A stretch of DNA of 64,000 nucleotides from assembly GCF_900231165.1 (NCBI RefSeq), contig NZ_LT960614.1, positions 3,907,501 through 3,971,500 on the forward strand, read 5' to 3'. Positions 1 through 8,620 of this stretch are shown here, in pieces (positions within the stretch are counted from its first letter, which is position 1; each line of letters opens with the position of its first letter). The DNA comes from Hartmannibacter diazotrophicus. Its GTDB lineage: Bacteria; Pseudomonadota; Alphaproteobacteria; Rhizobiales; Pleomorphomonadaceae. Made by a program: the position numbers and the translations under genes. The notes beneath the pieces were generated by a model. The model worked only from the letters and a program-made list of their open reading frames with translations. It was not told the origin of the DNA and did no database searches.

Positions 1-489
1 GACTGGGCTGGTGTAGAAATAAAAAATGTCCGGCCTTGGCTCTACCCGAACCAACCGGAGGTCAAAGACCTCCTATCAAAATGCATCGCCTTAGATGTTG
101 TCCCCGTCCTTATCGCCCGCCGCACACCTTACATAACGGGTGCATTCCTGCGCCGATGCGGCGGTATCACATGGCAGACTCTCCGCCAACGTTATCCAGC
201 AGCCGACGAGCAACTAGCCATTGCTGCCAGAGACAAACGCCTCCTCGGCTTCGCGGATATTCGCCTAGGCAACGAACCTGACGCGCCCCTTCTCAATTTC
301 ATGAGGAAGAATCTTCCAGACGCCATGATAGGCGCTCGAGAAAAATTCGAAAAATTCAAACCTATCCTCGAAATATTCTGCAATGAATCCATTCCATTTG
401 CAGAGGTAAACCGAATGATGAACGATATTGATAATGGCCCCGCTTCTAATTTCCATAATTCTTGGAATGACGACGATTGGCTCTTATAG
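1..489 (+). CDS. C-terminal part of an accessory protein, possibly nuclease-like (5' end outside window)
   Basis: The reading frame is open from base 1 to a TAG at 487-489, giving 162 residues with no start inside the window. The visible N-terminal part begins DWAGVEIKNVRPWLYPN, followed by a hydrophobic strand with VVPVLIARR. A D...E-x-K arrangement before a basic stretch is reminiscent of PD-(D/E)xK nuclease folds, but the proposal rests on one short motif. Codon use is clearly A/T-richer than the genes that follow (ATA, AAA, AAT, TTC-rich tail), which suggests transfer. The C-terminus is acidic and Trp/Asn-rich. I do not recognise the family. The Met codon at 301 is internal to this frame and is probably not the real start. 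Confidence 0.6.
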   Translation, partial: DWAGVEIKNVRPWLYPNQPEVKDLLSKCIALDVVPVLIARRTPYITGAFLRRCGGITWQTLRQRYPAADEQLAIAARDKRLLGFADIRLGNEPDAPLLNFMRKNLPDAMIGAREKFEKFKPILEIFCNESIPFAEVNRMMNDIDNGPASNFHNSWNDDDWLL

Positions 490-569
490 GAACCTCGCCT
501 TCAGCTAGCCAAGCAACCGTTTGCACAGTACGGCTCCGAAATTTCTACGCCTTTCCGAACTTATATGCC

Positions 570-750
570 CCTCAATACTTCCAAAACCCCTGCACCATCT
601 CCTCTAGATGCCCGCCGAGGCTGAGCCACGCCACTGCCGTCGCAAGGCCTCTCTGGTCGTCGATTTCCACCGCAACGCCGAGATCGCTCCCTGCCCTTGG
701 CGGGTGAAATACACTGCGAGGGCACGTGAGTGAGAAAGCGGCACAGCAAC
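570..750 (-). pseudogene. Decayed duplicate of the 3' end of ymdB
   Basis: About 180 bases here align almost base for base with the last 180 bases of the intact ymdB gene at 8618-8798, in the same (minus) orientation. Shared blocks include the codons for the FLTHVPSQ stretch and for the VEIDDQ/LATAVA region. Small insertions and deletions and many substitutions break the frame, so no functional product is expected. The copy lies between the A/T-rich accessory gene and the tetR gene, which may mark a past insertion or recombination joint. Nothing else was recognised in 490-787. Confidence 0.75.
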
Positions 751-787
751 CCGCCCTGCTCCATCCCCGCCCTGACACCAGCCACCC

Positions 788-1372
788 TCACCCCCCAATC
801 AGCGCCTTGCGCGCCAGCGCCTTCATCGTCGCCACATAGTCCGCCTGCGGCCAGCCGCAGTCGCGCGTGAGCCGTTCCCAGGTCTCAACCGAAAGCAGCG
901 CCGCGAGAAGGTCGCCCGCCCGCTCGGTGGTGAGATCCGGCGCGAGCCGGCCGTCGGCGACGATGGCGGCGACGGCCGCCTCGCATCCCGCGCGCACCGC
1001 CGCAAGACGCCCCTGCCAGGCGCGCCGTGCCTCCTCGTCGCTGTCCTGCATGGCGATCAGGGCCTTCGCGACCCCGTGAATTTCCGGGATGTAATTGCCC
1101 CAGGCCTCGATGAACGCCTCCAGACGCGCCTCGCCGGACGTTGCCGCGCGGCTTGCCGCAAGGCGCGCGTCGACATTCTTCGACGCGTCGATATGGAGCG
1201 TCACGGCGCTCAGGAGGTCCGCCCGATTGGGGAAATGCAGGTAGAGCGCCTGCCGGCTGATCCCCGCGGCCCTGGCGATATCCGACATTCGGACCGCGCG
1301 GTCGCCCGATTCCAGCAGCGCCCAACTGGCATCGAGAATGGCCTTGCGTGTTTCGGTTCCGTCTCTTGACAT
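788..1372 (-). CDS. TetR/AcrR family transcriptional repressor
   Basis: A 194-residue protein of normal TetR size. Residues about 8-55 form the TetR_N helix-turn-helix, with the recognition part DIARAAGISRQALYLHF matching the family pattern. The rest is an all-helical, ligand-binding C-terminal domain that is not conserved enough to predict a ligand. The gene is divergent from the NAD(P)-binding reductase at 1462, and the 90-base gap holds three copies of a palindrome, one of which covers the repressor's own start codon. Autoregulation and control of the neighbour are therefore likely. The inducer is unknown; an electrophile or quinone would fit the reductase partner, but that is inference. 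Confidence 0.9.
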   Translation of the reverse strand: MSRDGTETRKAILDASWALLESGDRAVRMSDIARAAGISRQALYLHFPNRADLLSAVTLHIDASKNVDARLAASRAATSGEARLEAFIEAWGNYIPEIHGVAKALIAMQDSDEEARRAWQGRLAAVRAGCEAAVAAIVADGRLAPDLTTERAGDLLAALLSVETWERLTRDCGWPQADYVATMKALARKALIGG

Positions 1373-1422
1373 GATGTCAAGCTAGCGATATTTGACACCA
1401 TGTCAACTTTACATCATGTCAA
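1366..1422. promoter_or_regulatory. Three tandem TetR-type operator palindromes
   Basis: Three 15-base palindromic units occupy the tetR/reductase gap: TTGACATGATGTCAA at 1366-1380, TTGACACCATGTCAA at 1392-1406 and TTTACATCATGTCAA at 1408-1422. The common half-site is TTGACAT. The first overlaps the tetR start codon and the other two sit close together upstream of the reductase. Size, symmetry and location are typical of operators for the adjacent TetR protein; the pairing is inferred from position. Confidence 0.8.
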
Positions 1423-1461
1423 GTTATCGACGGCATGACCTGAACAAGAGGAGATGAAGCC

Positions 1462-2091
1462 ATGAACGTGATCGCATTCGGGGCCACCGGCAGCGTCGGC
1501 CGCCTTGCCGTGGAAAAAATGCTGGCGGACGGTCACGCAGTCACCGCCTTTGTCCGCGACCCGGCCAAGCTGAGGATCGTCCACCCGAACCTCCAGGTGG
1601 TCGTCGGTAACGCGCTGGACCCTGAGGCCGTCGCCGATGCCGTGGACGGCCACGACGCGGTCGTCGTGACGCTTGGCGCCGGCACCTCGCGTAAGAGCAC
1701 CATCCGTTCCAAGGGCACGATGACCATCATCCAGGCGATGCAGGCGCGCGGCGTCCGCCGGCTGATCTGCCAGTCGACCCTCGGCGCGCACGAAAGCTGG
1801 CCGAACCTCAATTTCTTCTGGAAGCGGATCATGTTCGGGCTGCTGCTGCGCCCGGTGTTCAAGGACCACGAATTGCAGGAAAGCCTCGTGCGGGCGAGCG
1901 GCCTCGACTGGACCATCGTGCGCCCGAGCGCCTTCACCGACGGCCCGGCGACCGGCACCTACCGCGAGGGGTTTCCGCCGGCCGAGCGCAGGCTGACGCT
2001 GACCATCGCGCGGTCGGACATTGCCGCCTTCCTCAGCCGCCAGCTTGCCGACCGGCGCTACCTGCGCCGTGCCGTCGCGATCTCGAACTGA
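1462..2091 (+). CDS. NAD(P)-binding oxidoreductase (NmrA/atypical SDR type)
   Basis: A 209-residue protein opening with MNVIAFGATGSVGR, a Rossmann dinucleotide motif of the GxxGxxG type used by NmrA-like and SDR_a5 proteins. The later segment LDWTIVRPSAF is also characteristic of this group (sugar-epimerase-like proteins and flavin/quinone reductases). No catalytic Tyr-x3-Lys pair is obvious, which fits the atypical SDRs. A GAGGAG ribosome-binding site lies 8-13 bases before the ATG. The gene is divergent from tetR and sits downstream of two of the operator copies, so it is probably induced when the repressor binds its ligand. The substrate cannot be told from sequence. Confidence 0.85.
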   Translation: MNVIAFGATGSVGRLAVEKMLADGHAVTAFVRDPAKLRIVHPNLQVVVGNALDPEAVADAVDGHDAVVVTLGAGTSRKSTIRSKGTMTIIQAMQARGVRRLICQSTLGAHESWPNLNFFWKRIMFGLLLRPVFKDHELQESLVRASGLDWTIVRPSAFTDGPATGTYREGFPPAERRLTLTIARSDIAAFLSRQLADRRYLRRAVAISN

Positions 2092-2143
2092 GGGTCCGGG
2101 CCGGCGCGCGGGCGGGACGGTTCAACGGGACCGGATCACCGGC

Positions 2144-2581
2144 TCAGGCGCCGTCGGCCTTCTTCTTCTGAACGTAGAGTTCCAGCCGGTGGTGCACGAT
2201 CTCGTAGCCCATTTCGGCTGCGATCTCGGCCTGCATCCGTTCGATCCGGTCCGAGCGGAACTCGATGACATCGCCCGTGTCGACATCGATCATGTGGTCG
2301 TGGTGCTCGGTGGCCGCATGCTCGAACCGGGCGGGTGCGCCCTCGAACTGGTGCCGGTGGATCACGCCCTGGGCCTCGAGCGCGGTCAGCGTCCGGTAGA
2401 CGGTCGAAAGCGAGATGCCGGGGACGTCGATCTCGGCCCGGCGATGGAGTTCGACCGCCTCGGGATGATCGTCCGCCTGGGCGATCACGTGAAGCAGCGC
2501 CGCCCGCTGACGGGTGATCCGAACGCCGGCGTTTCTGAGCGCGCGCGTCAGCCTTTCGGTGCGTTTGTCCAGCTTTGTCAT
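2144..2581 (-). CDS. mur: Fur family metalloregulator, probably the manganese regulator Mur
   Basis: A 145-residue Fur-type repressor. The start chosen is the ATG giving MTKLDKR, because a longer frame upstream runs through the divergent promoter. Residues about 10-85 are the winged helix, with VRITRQRAALLHVI and the recognition part SLSTVYRTLTALEAQGVI. The dimer/metal domain shows HHDHMIDVDTGDVIEF, the usual Fur metal-site string. The C-terminal Cys-x2-Cys structural zinc motif is absent, as in rhizobial Mur. The gene is divergent from sitABCD, the same arrangement as in rhizobia where Mur represses sit under manganese. Zur or Irr are less likely given the neighbour. Confidence 0.85.
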   Translation of the reverse strand: MTKLDKRTERLTRALRNAGVRITRQRAALLHVIAQADDHPEAVELHRRAEIDVPGISLSTVYRTLTALEAQGVIHRHQFEGAPARFEHAATEHHDHMIDVDTGDVIEFRSDRIERMQAEIAAEMGYEIVHHRLELYVQKKKADGA

Positions 2582-2625
2582 GGCAATGCTTTTGCGCCAA
2601 TCGGCTGTGGCGATCAAGATTCTTT

Positions 2626-2677
2626 TTGCAAATGACTTGCAACTGGGTTGACAGATGCAAATCATTCCTAGATGCAT
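2626..2677. promoter_or_regulatory. Putative Fur/Mur operators between mur and sitA
   Basis: The mur-sitA gap contains TTGCAAATGACTTGCAA at 2626-2642, with identical self-complementary TTGCAA ends, and a second A/T-rich imperfect palindrome with ATGCA/TGCAT ends at 2655-2677. Both are of Fur-box size and stand where a repressor would block sitA transcription. The contacting protein is assumed to be the adjacent Mur. Confidence 0.6.
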
Positions 2678-2711
2678 GTAGCATGACGCTCTGTTCCAGG
2701 AGGAAACTGTC

Positions 2712-3602
2712 GTGCTGATCCGCCGCATCCTGTTCGCCGTCGCGCTGACAAGCCTGCTCGCAGCCCCGGCGACCGCCGCGGATCGGAAGATGAAGGTCGT
2801 CACGACCTTCACCGTGATCGCGGACATGGCCCGAAACGTCGCCGGCGATGCCGCCGAGGTGGTGTCGATCACCAAGCCGGGCGCGGAGATTCACGGATAC
2901 CAGCCGACGCCCCGCGATCTCGTCGGGGCCCAGGACGCCGACCTCATCCTGTGGAACGGGCTCAACCTGGAACGCTGGTTCGAGCAGTTCTTCTCCAACC
3001 TTAGCGACGTTCCGGCGGCCGTCGTGTCGGACGGCATCGAGCCGATGGCGATCGCCGGCGGCGACTATGACGGCAAGCCCAATCCCCATGCCTGGATGGC
3101 GCTGACATCGGCGGAGATCTACGTCGACAACATCCGCGATGCGCTGAGCAAGCAGGATCCGGCCAATGCGGCGACCTATGCGGCCAACGCCGCGGCCTAC
3201 AAGGCCGAGATCGCCGCGGTCGTCGGCCCCCTCAGGGATGCCGCGCGGGCCTTGCCGGAAGAGCGCCGCTGGCTGGTGACCTCGGAGGGCGCCTTCTCCT
3301 ACCTTGCGCGCGACTTCGGGCTGAAGGAGGGCTATCTCTGGCCGATCAATGCCGATGCGCAGGGCACGCCCCAGCAGGTCCGGGCTGTGATCGATATCGT
3401 GCGTGAGCACGCCATTCCGTCCGTCTTTTCCGAATCCACCGTCTCGGACAAACCGGCCCGGCAGGTCGCGCGCGAAACCGGCGCGAACTATGGCGGCGTG
3501 CTCTATGTCGACAGCCTCAGCGAGCCGGACGGACCGGTACCGACCTATCTCGATCTTCTCCGCGTCACCTCCGAAACCATCGTGAAGGGACTTGAGGAAT
3601 GA
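2712..3602 (+). CDS. sitA: Metal ABC transporter periplasmic binding protein SitA
   Basis: A 296-residue cluster A-I (ZnuA/MntC/SitA) solute receptor that captures Mn2+ or Fe2+ in the periplasm. It starts at GTG 2712, preceded by an AGGAGGAAA site. Residues 1-22 are a signal peptide ending in ATAA. Metal ligands typical of the family are visible: His in [10 protein letters not shown], His in PNPHAWM, Glu in [11 protein letters not shown] and an acidic residue in the last lobe ([11 protein letters not shown]). There is no long His/Asp-rich loop, which argues against a zinc-specific ZnuA. It is the first gene of a four-gene operon and overlaps sitB by four bases. Confidence 0.93.
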   Translation: MLIRRILFAVALTSLLAAPATAADRKMKVVTTFTVIADMARNVAGDAAEVVSITKPGAEIHGYQPTPRDLVGAQDADLILWNGLNLERWFEQFFSNLSDVPAAVVSDGIEPMAIAGGDYDGKPNPHAWMALTSAEIYVDNIRDALSKQDPANAATYAANAAAYKAEIAAVVGPLRDAARALPEERRWLVTSEGAFSYLARDFGLKEGYLWPINADAQGTPQQVRAVIDIVREHAIPSVFSESTVSDKPARQVARETGANYGGVLYVDSLSEPDGPVPTYLDLLRVTSETIVKGLEE

Positions 3603-4450
3603 GTGATGGAATTCGTGCCGAAGGGCTGACCGTCACCTATCGCAACGGCCACACGGCGCTGCGCGATGCCTCTTTCTCCGTTCCGAGAGGAACGATTTCG
3701 GCGCTCGTCGGCGTCAACGGCGCGGGCAAGTCGACACTGTTCAAGGCCCTGATGGGCTTCGTGCCGGCCTCCAGGGGAAACATCGAGATCCTGGGCCAGC
3801 CGGTCAAGGCGATGATGAAGGCGCAGGCCGTCGCCTATGTTCCGCAGGCCGAGGAGGTCGACTGGACCTTCCCTGTGCTTGTCGAGGACGTCGTGATGAT
3901 GGGCCGCTACGGGCACATGGGGTTCCTGCGCATCCCCCGCGCCGCGGACCACAAGGCTGTCGCCGCAGCCCTTGGCCGGGTCAACATGAGCGACTTCCGC
4001 GGCCGCCAGATCGGCGAACTCTCGGGCGGGCAGAAGAAGCGCGTCTTCCTCGCCCGGGCGCTTGCCCAGGACGCACAGGTCATCCTGCTCGACGAGCCCT
4101 TCACCGGCGTCGACGTGAAGACCGAAGAACAGATCATCGCCCTCCTGCGCGACCTGCGCGAGGAAGGCCGGGTGATGCTGGTCGCCACCCACAATCTCGG
4201 CTCGGTGCCGGAGTTTTGCGACCGGGTCGTTCTCGTCAAGGGAACGGTGCTGGCGCACGGTCCGACGGCGGACGTGTTCACCGCCAGGAACCTGCAGGAA
4301 ACCTTCGGCGGCGTGCTGAGGCATTTCATGCTGGAAGGCGAGCGGCTGCACGACGACGCCGACCCGCGCAAGCTGGACATCATCACCGACGACGAGCGGC
4401 CCCTGGTGATCTACGGCAACGAGGCGCGAACGCTGGACGAGGGCGCATGA
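3599..4450 (+). CDS. sitB: Manganese/iron ABC transporter ATPase SitB
   Basis: A 283-residue cytoplasmic ATP-binding subunit. Walker A is GVNGAGKST near residue 41, the Q-loop is in [10 protein letters not shown], the ABC signature is LSGGQKKR, Walker B is VILLDEPF, and the switch His is in VATHNLG. The family signature EEVDWTFPV after the Q-loop is typical of metal-type (MntB/SitB) ATPases. A C-terminal tail of about 40 residues extends past the core domain. It overlaps sitA and sitC by ATGA junctions, implying translational coupling in the operon under Mur control. Confidence 0.93.
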   Translation: MSDGIRAEGLTVTYRNGHTALRDASFSVPRGTISALVGVNGAGKSTLFKALMGFVPASRGNIEILGQPVKAMMKAQAVAYVPQAEEVDWTFPVLVEDVVMMGRYGHMGFLRIPRAADHKAVAAALGRVNMSDFRGRQIGELSGGQKKRVFLARALAQDAQVILLDEPFTGVDVKTEEQIIALLRDLREEGRVMLVATHNLGSVPEFCDRVVLVKGTVLAHGPTADVFTARNLQETFGGVLRHFMLEGERLHDDADPRKLDIITDDERPLVIYGNEARTLDEGA

Positions 4451-5301
4451 CGCTGCTCGAGCCCTTCTCCTACAGCTACATGACCAACGCGATCTGGGTC
4501 TCGGCACTGGTCGGCGCGGTCTGCGCTTTCCTGTCGGCCTATCTCATGCTCAAGGGCTGGTCGCTGATCGGCGACGCGCTCTCGCACTCCATCGTGCCGG
4601 GCGTCGCGGCCGCCTATATCCTCGGCGCTCCCTTCGCCCTCGGCGCCTTTCTGTCCGGCGGGCTCGCCGCGCTCGCCATGCTGTTCCTGAGGCAGCGGTC
4701 GGGCCTCAAGGAAGACGTCGTCATCGGGCTGATCTTCACCTCCTTCTTCGGCCTCGGCCTGTTCATGGTGTCCCTCAACCCCATGGCGATCTCGATCCAG
4801 ACGATCATCATGGGCAACATCCTCGCCATCACCCCGGAGGACACGCTGCAACTGGCCATCATCGGCGGCGTGTCGCTGGCGATCCTGCTGGCAAAGTGGC
4901 GCGACCTGCTCGCGGTGTTCTTCGACGAGGTCCATGCGCGCACGATCGGCCTCAATGTCGATCTCCTGCGGCTCGTCTTCTTCACGCTTCTGGCCGCCTG
5001 CACCGTGGCGGCGATGCAGGCCGTCGGCGCCTTCCTCGTGATCGCGCTCGTCGTCACACCCGGGGCGACCGCCTACCTGCTGACCGACCGTTTTCCGCGC
5101 CTTATCATGCTGTCGGTCGCGATCGGGACGCTGAGTTCGGCCATCGGCGCCTATCTCAGCTATTTCCTGGACGGTGCGACCGGCGGCATCATCGTCTGCC
5201 TGCAGACGGCGGTGTTTCTGCTCGCCTTTGTCTTCGCCCCCACCCACGGCATGCTGGCGGCCCGTCGCCGCGCCCGCGCCGCCCTGCGGGAGGTCGAGTG
5301 A
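4447..5301 (+). CDS. sitC: Metal ABC transporter permease SitC
   Basis: A 284-residue ABC-3 family inner-membrane permease with eight or nine hydrophobic spans. The start is the ATG overlapping the sitB stop (ATGA). The conserved early segment [20 protein letters not shown] is the ABC-3 signature that recurs in sitD (LKGWALMGDATSHAVLPGV). The stretch [21 protein letters not shown] contains the usual pore-lining proline. It pairs with SitD to form the heterodimeric channel energised by SitB. Confidence 0.92.
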   Translation: MTLLEPFSYSYMTNAIWVSALVGAVCAFLSAYLMLKGWSLIGDALSHSIVPGVAAAYILGAPFALGAFLSGGLAALAMLFLRQRSGLKEDVVIGLIFTSFFGLGLFMVSLNPMAISIQTIIMGNILAITPEDTLQLAIIGGVSLAILLAKWRDLLAVFFDEVHARTIGLNVDLLRLVFFTLLAACTVAAMQAVGAFLVIALVVTPGATAYLLTDRFPRLIMLSVAIGTLSSAIGAYLSYFLDGATGGIIVCLQTAVFLLAFVFAPTHGMLAARRRARAALREVE

Positions 5302-6149
5302 TGGAAAGCCTGCTTTTGCCCTTCCAGTTTCCCTTCATGCAGAACGCGTTCCTGATCGTCATGATCATCGCGCCGGCGGCTGCGATGCTGAGCTGCTTTC
5401 TCGTGCTCAAGGGCTGGGCCCTGATGGGCGATGCCACCAGCCATGCGGTGCTGCCGGGCGTCGTTCTCGCCTATCTCCTTGGCCTGCCCCTGATCGTCGG
5501 CGCCTTCGTCGCCGGGCTCGTCTGCGCATTGGCGACCGGCTTCATCAAGGACCATTCCCGCGTGAAGCAGGACACGGTCATGGGCGTCGTCTTCTCCGGC
5601 ATGTTCGGTCTCGGCGTGGTGATCTACACCCAGGTCCAGACGGCGCTTCACCTCGATCACATCCTCTTCGGCAACATGCTGGGCGTCGATGCGACTGACC
5701 TTTGGACCGCCGGCCTGATTTCCGGGGCCGTCGTGCTCATCCTGGCGCTGAAATGGCGCGACATCCTCGCCCATGCCTTCGACCCGGTGCAGGCGCGGAT
5801 GATCGGCCTGCCCGTCGGCCTGATCCACTACGGGCTGCTCGTCATCCTGTCGGCGACGATCGTCGCGATGCTCTCGTCCGTGGGCATCATTCTCGCGATC
5901 GCCTACCTGATCGCGCCCGGTGCGATTGCCTTTCTGCTGACGCGCCGGTTCATCGACATGCTGTGGCTTTCGATCGCCATCGCCCTCCTCTCGGGCATCG
6001 CCGGAACCTATGTCTGCTTCTGGCTCGACAGCGCGCCGGCCCCGACGATCGTGCTGATCATGACCGGGCTCTTCGTGGCCGCCCTGGCGCACAAGCAGTT
6101 CCGGCAGGCCCGCCTTGAACGGGCCGGCCTGCGCGAACAGGCCGAGTAA
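5301..6149 (+). CDS. sitD: Metal ABC transporter permease SitD
   Basis: A 282-residue second ABC-3 permease and paralogue of SitC. It begins at the ATG whose A is the last base of the sitC stop. It shows the signature LKGWALMGDATSHAVLPGV and late spans containing IILAIAYLIAPGAIAFLL. Its C-terminus is a short basic cytoplasmic tail. It closes the sit operon and ends 9 bases from the convergent GST gene; no clear terminator lies between. Confidence 0.92.
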   Translation: MESLLLPFQFPFMQNAFLIVMIIAPAAAMLSCFLVLKGWALMGDATSHAVLPGVVLAYLLGLPLIVGAFVAGLVCALATGFIKDHSRVKQDTVMGVVFSGMFGLGVVIYTQVQTALHLDHILFGNMLGVDATDLWTAGLISGAVVLILALKWRDILAHAFDPVQARMIGLPVGLIHYGLLVILSATIVAMLSSVGIILAIAYLIAPGAIAFLLTRRFIDMLWLSIAIALLSGIAGTYVCFWLDSAPAPTIVLIMTGLFVAALAHKQFRQARLERAGLREQAE

Positions 6150-6158
6150 ACCTGCCGG

Positions 6159-6854
6159 TCAGCTTGCCGAACGTCTGACGGCGATCAATTCGGGCGACAT
6201 CAGCCGCGAGAGCGCGCCGCCGCGACGGTGCAGGAAAGCGGCAAGCAGGTCGCCATAGTCCCCCGCGACCGCGTCACGGACCGAGTGCCGGGCCGCGAGG
6301 GCCTGACGCCAGGCGGTCACCTTGGCAAGACCGTCGAAGACGCCGAAATCCTCGATCCGGTCGAAGATGTCGAAGTAACGGAAGATCGGCGCAAAGACCG
6401 CATCGACCAGACTGAAGCGCTCGCCGCCAAACCACGGACCGGCACCAAGCTGGCCTTCCATCACCCGGAATCGCGCATGCAGCGCCGCAGCCTTCGCGTG
6501 CAGTGTCCGCGTGTCGGCCGCCGAATAGAATCCGGCGATATCGTTCAGGCATTCCGAACCGTATCCGATCCAGGCGCGGTGCCGTGCGCGCTCGACCGGG
6601 TCGGCGACATGCAGCGGATTGGGCTGCGTGTCCTCGAGGTATTCGAGGATGGCGGCAGATTCGAACAGCGCCGCGTTCCCAACCTTGAGCACGGGCGTCC
6701 GGCCAAGCGGGGAGAGCGCCAGAAACCAGCCCGGCTTATCGGCCAGGTCGACGGTGACGCGATCATGATCAACGCCCTTCTCGATCAGGGCGATGGCAAT
6801 GCGCTGCACATAGGGACAGAGCGCGTGGCTGACGAGAGTGATGCGGCCAGTCAT
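6159..6854 (-). CDS. Glutathione S-transferase family protein
   Basis: A 231-residue protein. The start giving MTGRITLV was chosen because AAGGA stands 8 bases before it; an upstream in-frame ATG would add seven residues without a site. The N-terminal thioredoxin-like domain (about 1-80) carries CPYVQR at the N-terminus of helix 1, a cysteine-type active site as in omega-like GSTs, followed by the GSH-binding cis-Pro region GRTPVLKVG and ESAAILEYLED. The C-terminal domain (90-220) is helical, with FSLVDAVFAPIFRY as the N-capping Asp region. The role may be glutathione-dependent reduction or detoxification; the substrate is unknown. Confidence 0.9.
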   Translation of the reverse strand: MTGRITLVSHALCPYVQRIAIALIEKGVDHDRVTVDLADKPGWFLALSPLGRTPVLKVGNAALFESAAILEYLEDTQPNPLHVADPVERARHRAWIGYGSECLNDIAGFYSAADTRTLHAKAAALHARFRVMEGQLGAGPWFGGERFSLVDAVFAPIFRYFDIFDRIEDFGVFDGLAKVTAWRQALAARHSVRDAVAGDYGDLLAAFLHRRGGALSRLMSPELIAVRRSAS

Positions 6855-6930
6855 GGGGAATGTCCTTCGAAACACGGGCGCACCCGGCCCGCGGGAATGT
6901 CACGCGGGCCGGGCCCATGGGGCGAAAAGG

Positions 6931-7413
6931 TCAGAGGTCCGTCGCAGCGGTGTGCTCGATGCCGGACCATTGGCCTTCGGCCTTCTCGATCGTGCCGGCC
7001 TGATCCTTCAGGTAGGCCTTGTAGACGCCCTCGTTCAGAAAGACGTAGAGCTTGTCGTTCAGCACCGCGGCGAAGTTGGGATCGCCGTCGAACTTCTTGC
7101 CGACCGAGACACCGAAGGCGCAGAAGCCGCCATACTGCGGCGCGTAGCGGGCCGGGTTGGCCTCGAACGCCTTGAGGTGCTCTTCCGACGCGAAGTAATA
7201 GGCGACGCCGTCATGGGTCGCCGCATAGTCGGCAATGCCCTCGGCATTGGTGCCCTGGTCCAGCAGCGCAACCGGATCTGCGCCATGCAGGCCCAGCGGC
7301 GCGCCGCCATAGGTGAGACCGGGGGCGACATTCGCCTCGTCGGCGGCAAGGGCGGGGCCAAGGGAGAGAACGGCAGCCAGCGTGGCGGCCGTGATGGTAA
7401 TGATGCGAGACAT
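6931..7413 (-). CDS. Exported YHS-domain protein
   Basis: A 160-residue protein starting at MSRIITI, with a GAAAGGAAA site upstream. Residues 1-24 are a Sec signal peptide ending in PALAAD. The mature part holds a YHS-type module (DPVALLDQG ... GVAYYFASEEHLKAFEANPARYAPQYGGFCAFGV), a fold seen in metal-related and heme-related periplasmic proteins. One Cys is present in the GGFCAFG segment. This protein type is widespread in alphaproteobacteria without an established function. It is divergent from the AraC regulator at 7629, with a 215-base shared upstream region. Confidence 0.85.
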   Translation of the reverse strand: MSRIITITAATLAAVLSLGPALAADEANVAPGLTYGGAPLGLHGADPVALLDQGTNAEGIADYAATHDGVAYYFASEEHLKAFEANPARYAPQYGGFCAFGVSVGKKFDGDPNFAAVLNDKLYVFLNEGVYKAYLKDQAGTIEKAEGQWSGIEHTAATDL

Positions 7414-7628
7414 CAGGGTGTTTCCTTTCGGCATGGTCTGGTGGCCATCTTGGGCCGGTTCTGCGTTCGATGACCGCGCCAGACCTTGAGGCCCTGAGCG
7501 CCGTCAATTCGAATACCCGTGTCATAAGCCCCGAAATTCTTGGCCTGTTAATGCCGGTAAGTTCGCATTTCATGCCCAATCATCCAGCTCACTGGACGAA
7601 CAGTGAATTCTGTGTGCAGGCTGACGGC

Positions 7629-8585
7629 ATGTTGGACCTGCTCAGCGACATCCTCACCCGCCTTTCGCTTCGCGGTACGCTCTATTTCCGCACGAGCTTC
7701 ACCGAGCCCTGGGGCGTGCGCGTTCCCGCCTTCCGCGACGTCGCGCGCTTCCACTTCGCCCACCGCGGCGAAGCGCTGGTGCGCGTGGCAGGGGTCGACG
7801 GGCCCGTGCACCTCGCACAGGGCGACCTGATCGTGATTCCGCACGGCACGGCGCATATCCTGTCCTGCCGCCATACCGGACCGGACGACGCGCTGCCGCT
7901 CGACGACGTGCTGTCCCGATCGGGGTTCCCGGGACATGGGACGTTGGTCTGGGGCGGCGAGGAAAGTCCGCGCGACACGCAGCTCATCTGCGGGCATTTC
8001 GCTCTGGCCGAGGGCTCGCGGCACCTGCTGTTCGACCGGCTTCCCCCGTTCATCCATCTGCGCGGCTATGGCGAGGAAGCTGGGCCATGGCTTGAGGCGA
8101 CACTCAAGGTCATCGGAGCCGAGGCCGGCGGAGCGCGGCTCGGCGGCGATCTCGTTGCGCTGAAGATGTCCGAGGCGATCTTCGCTCAGGCGATCCGCGC
8201 CCATGTCGAACAGGCACACGGAACCGACAGCGGCGTGGCGGGGTTCGCGGACCCCCATCTTGGCCGGGCGCTGACGGCGTTCCATCGCGCACCGACGCTG
8301 GACTGGACCGTCGCGAGCCTCGCGCGCGAGGCGGGGCTGTCACGGACCGGATTTGCGGAACGGTTTTCGGAACGGCTGGGCGTGACGCCGATGGCTTACG
8401 TCACGTCCTGGCGGATGCAGATCGCGCGCGAGGCCCTTTCGGCGAGAGATCTGTCGGTGGCCGAGGCTGCGGAGATTTCGGGCTATGCCTCGGAGTCCGC
8501 CTTCAGCCGCGTCTTCAAGAAGGAGATCGGCATCTCGCCTGCCGCGTTCCGGCAGTCGGGTTTCGCCCGCCACGAAGACCGATGA
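7629..8585 (+). CDS. AraC family transcriptional regulator with N-terminal cupin
   Basis: A 318-residue regulator. The start is placed at MLDLLSDIL because proteins of this group begin just before the cupin; the frame continues open upstream, so a longer form cannot be excluded. Residues about 1-175 form a Cupin_6-type sensor with GDLIVIPHGTAHIL. The C-terminal 100 residues are the double helix-turn-helix: WTVASLAREAGLSRTGFAERF and DLSVAEAAEISGYASESAFSRVFKK. Such proteins often control oxidoreductase or GST genes, and the neighbouring YHS and GST genes are plausible targets by position only. Confidence 0.88.
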   Translation: MLDLLSDILTRLSLRGTLYFRTSFTEPWGVRVPAFRDVARFHFAHRGEALVRVAGVDGPVHLAQGDLIVIPHGTAHILSCRHTGPDDALPLDDVLSRSGFPGHGTLVWGGEESPRDTQLICGHFALAEGSRHLLFDRLPPFIHLRGYGEEAGPWLEATLKVIGAEAGGARLGGDLVALKMSEAIFAQAIRAHVEQAHGTDSGVAGFADPHLGRALTAFHRAPTLDWTVASLAREAGLSRTGFAERFSERLGVTPMAYVTSWRMQIAREALSARDLSVAEAAEISGYASESAFSRVFKKEIGISPAAFRQSGFARHEDR

Positions 8586-8620
8586 CGGATCGCCCGTGAA
8601 CGCGGGAACTCCCCTCCCCG

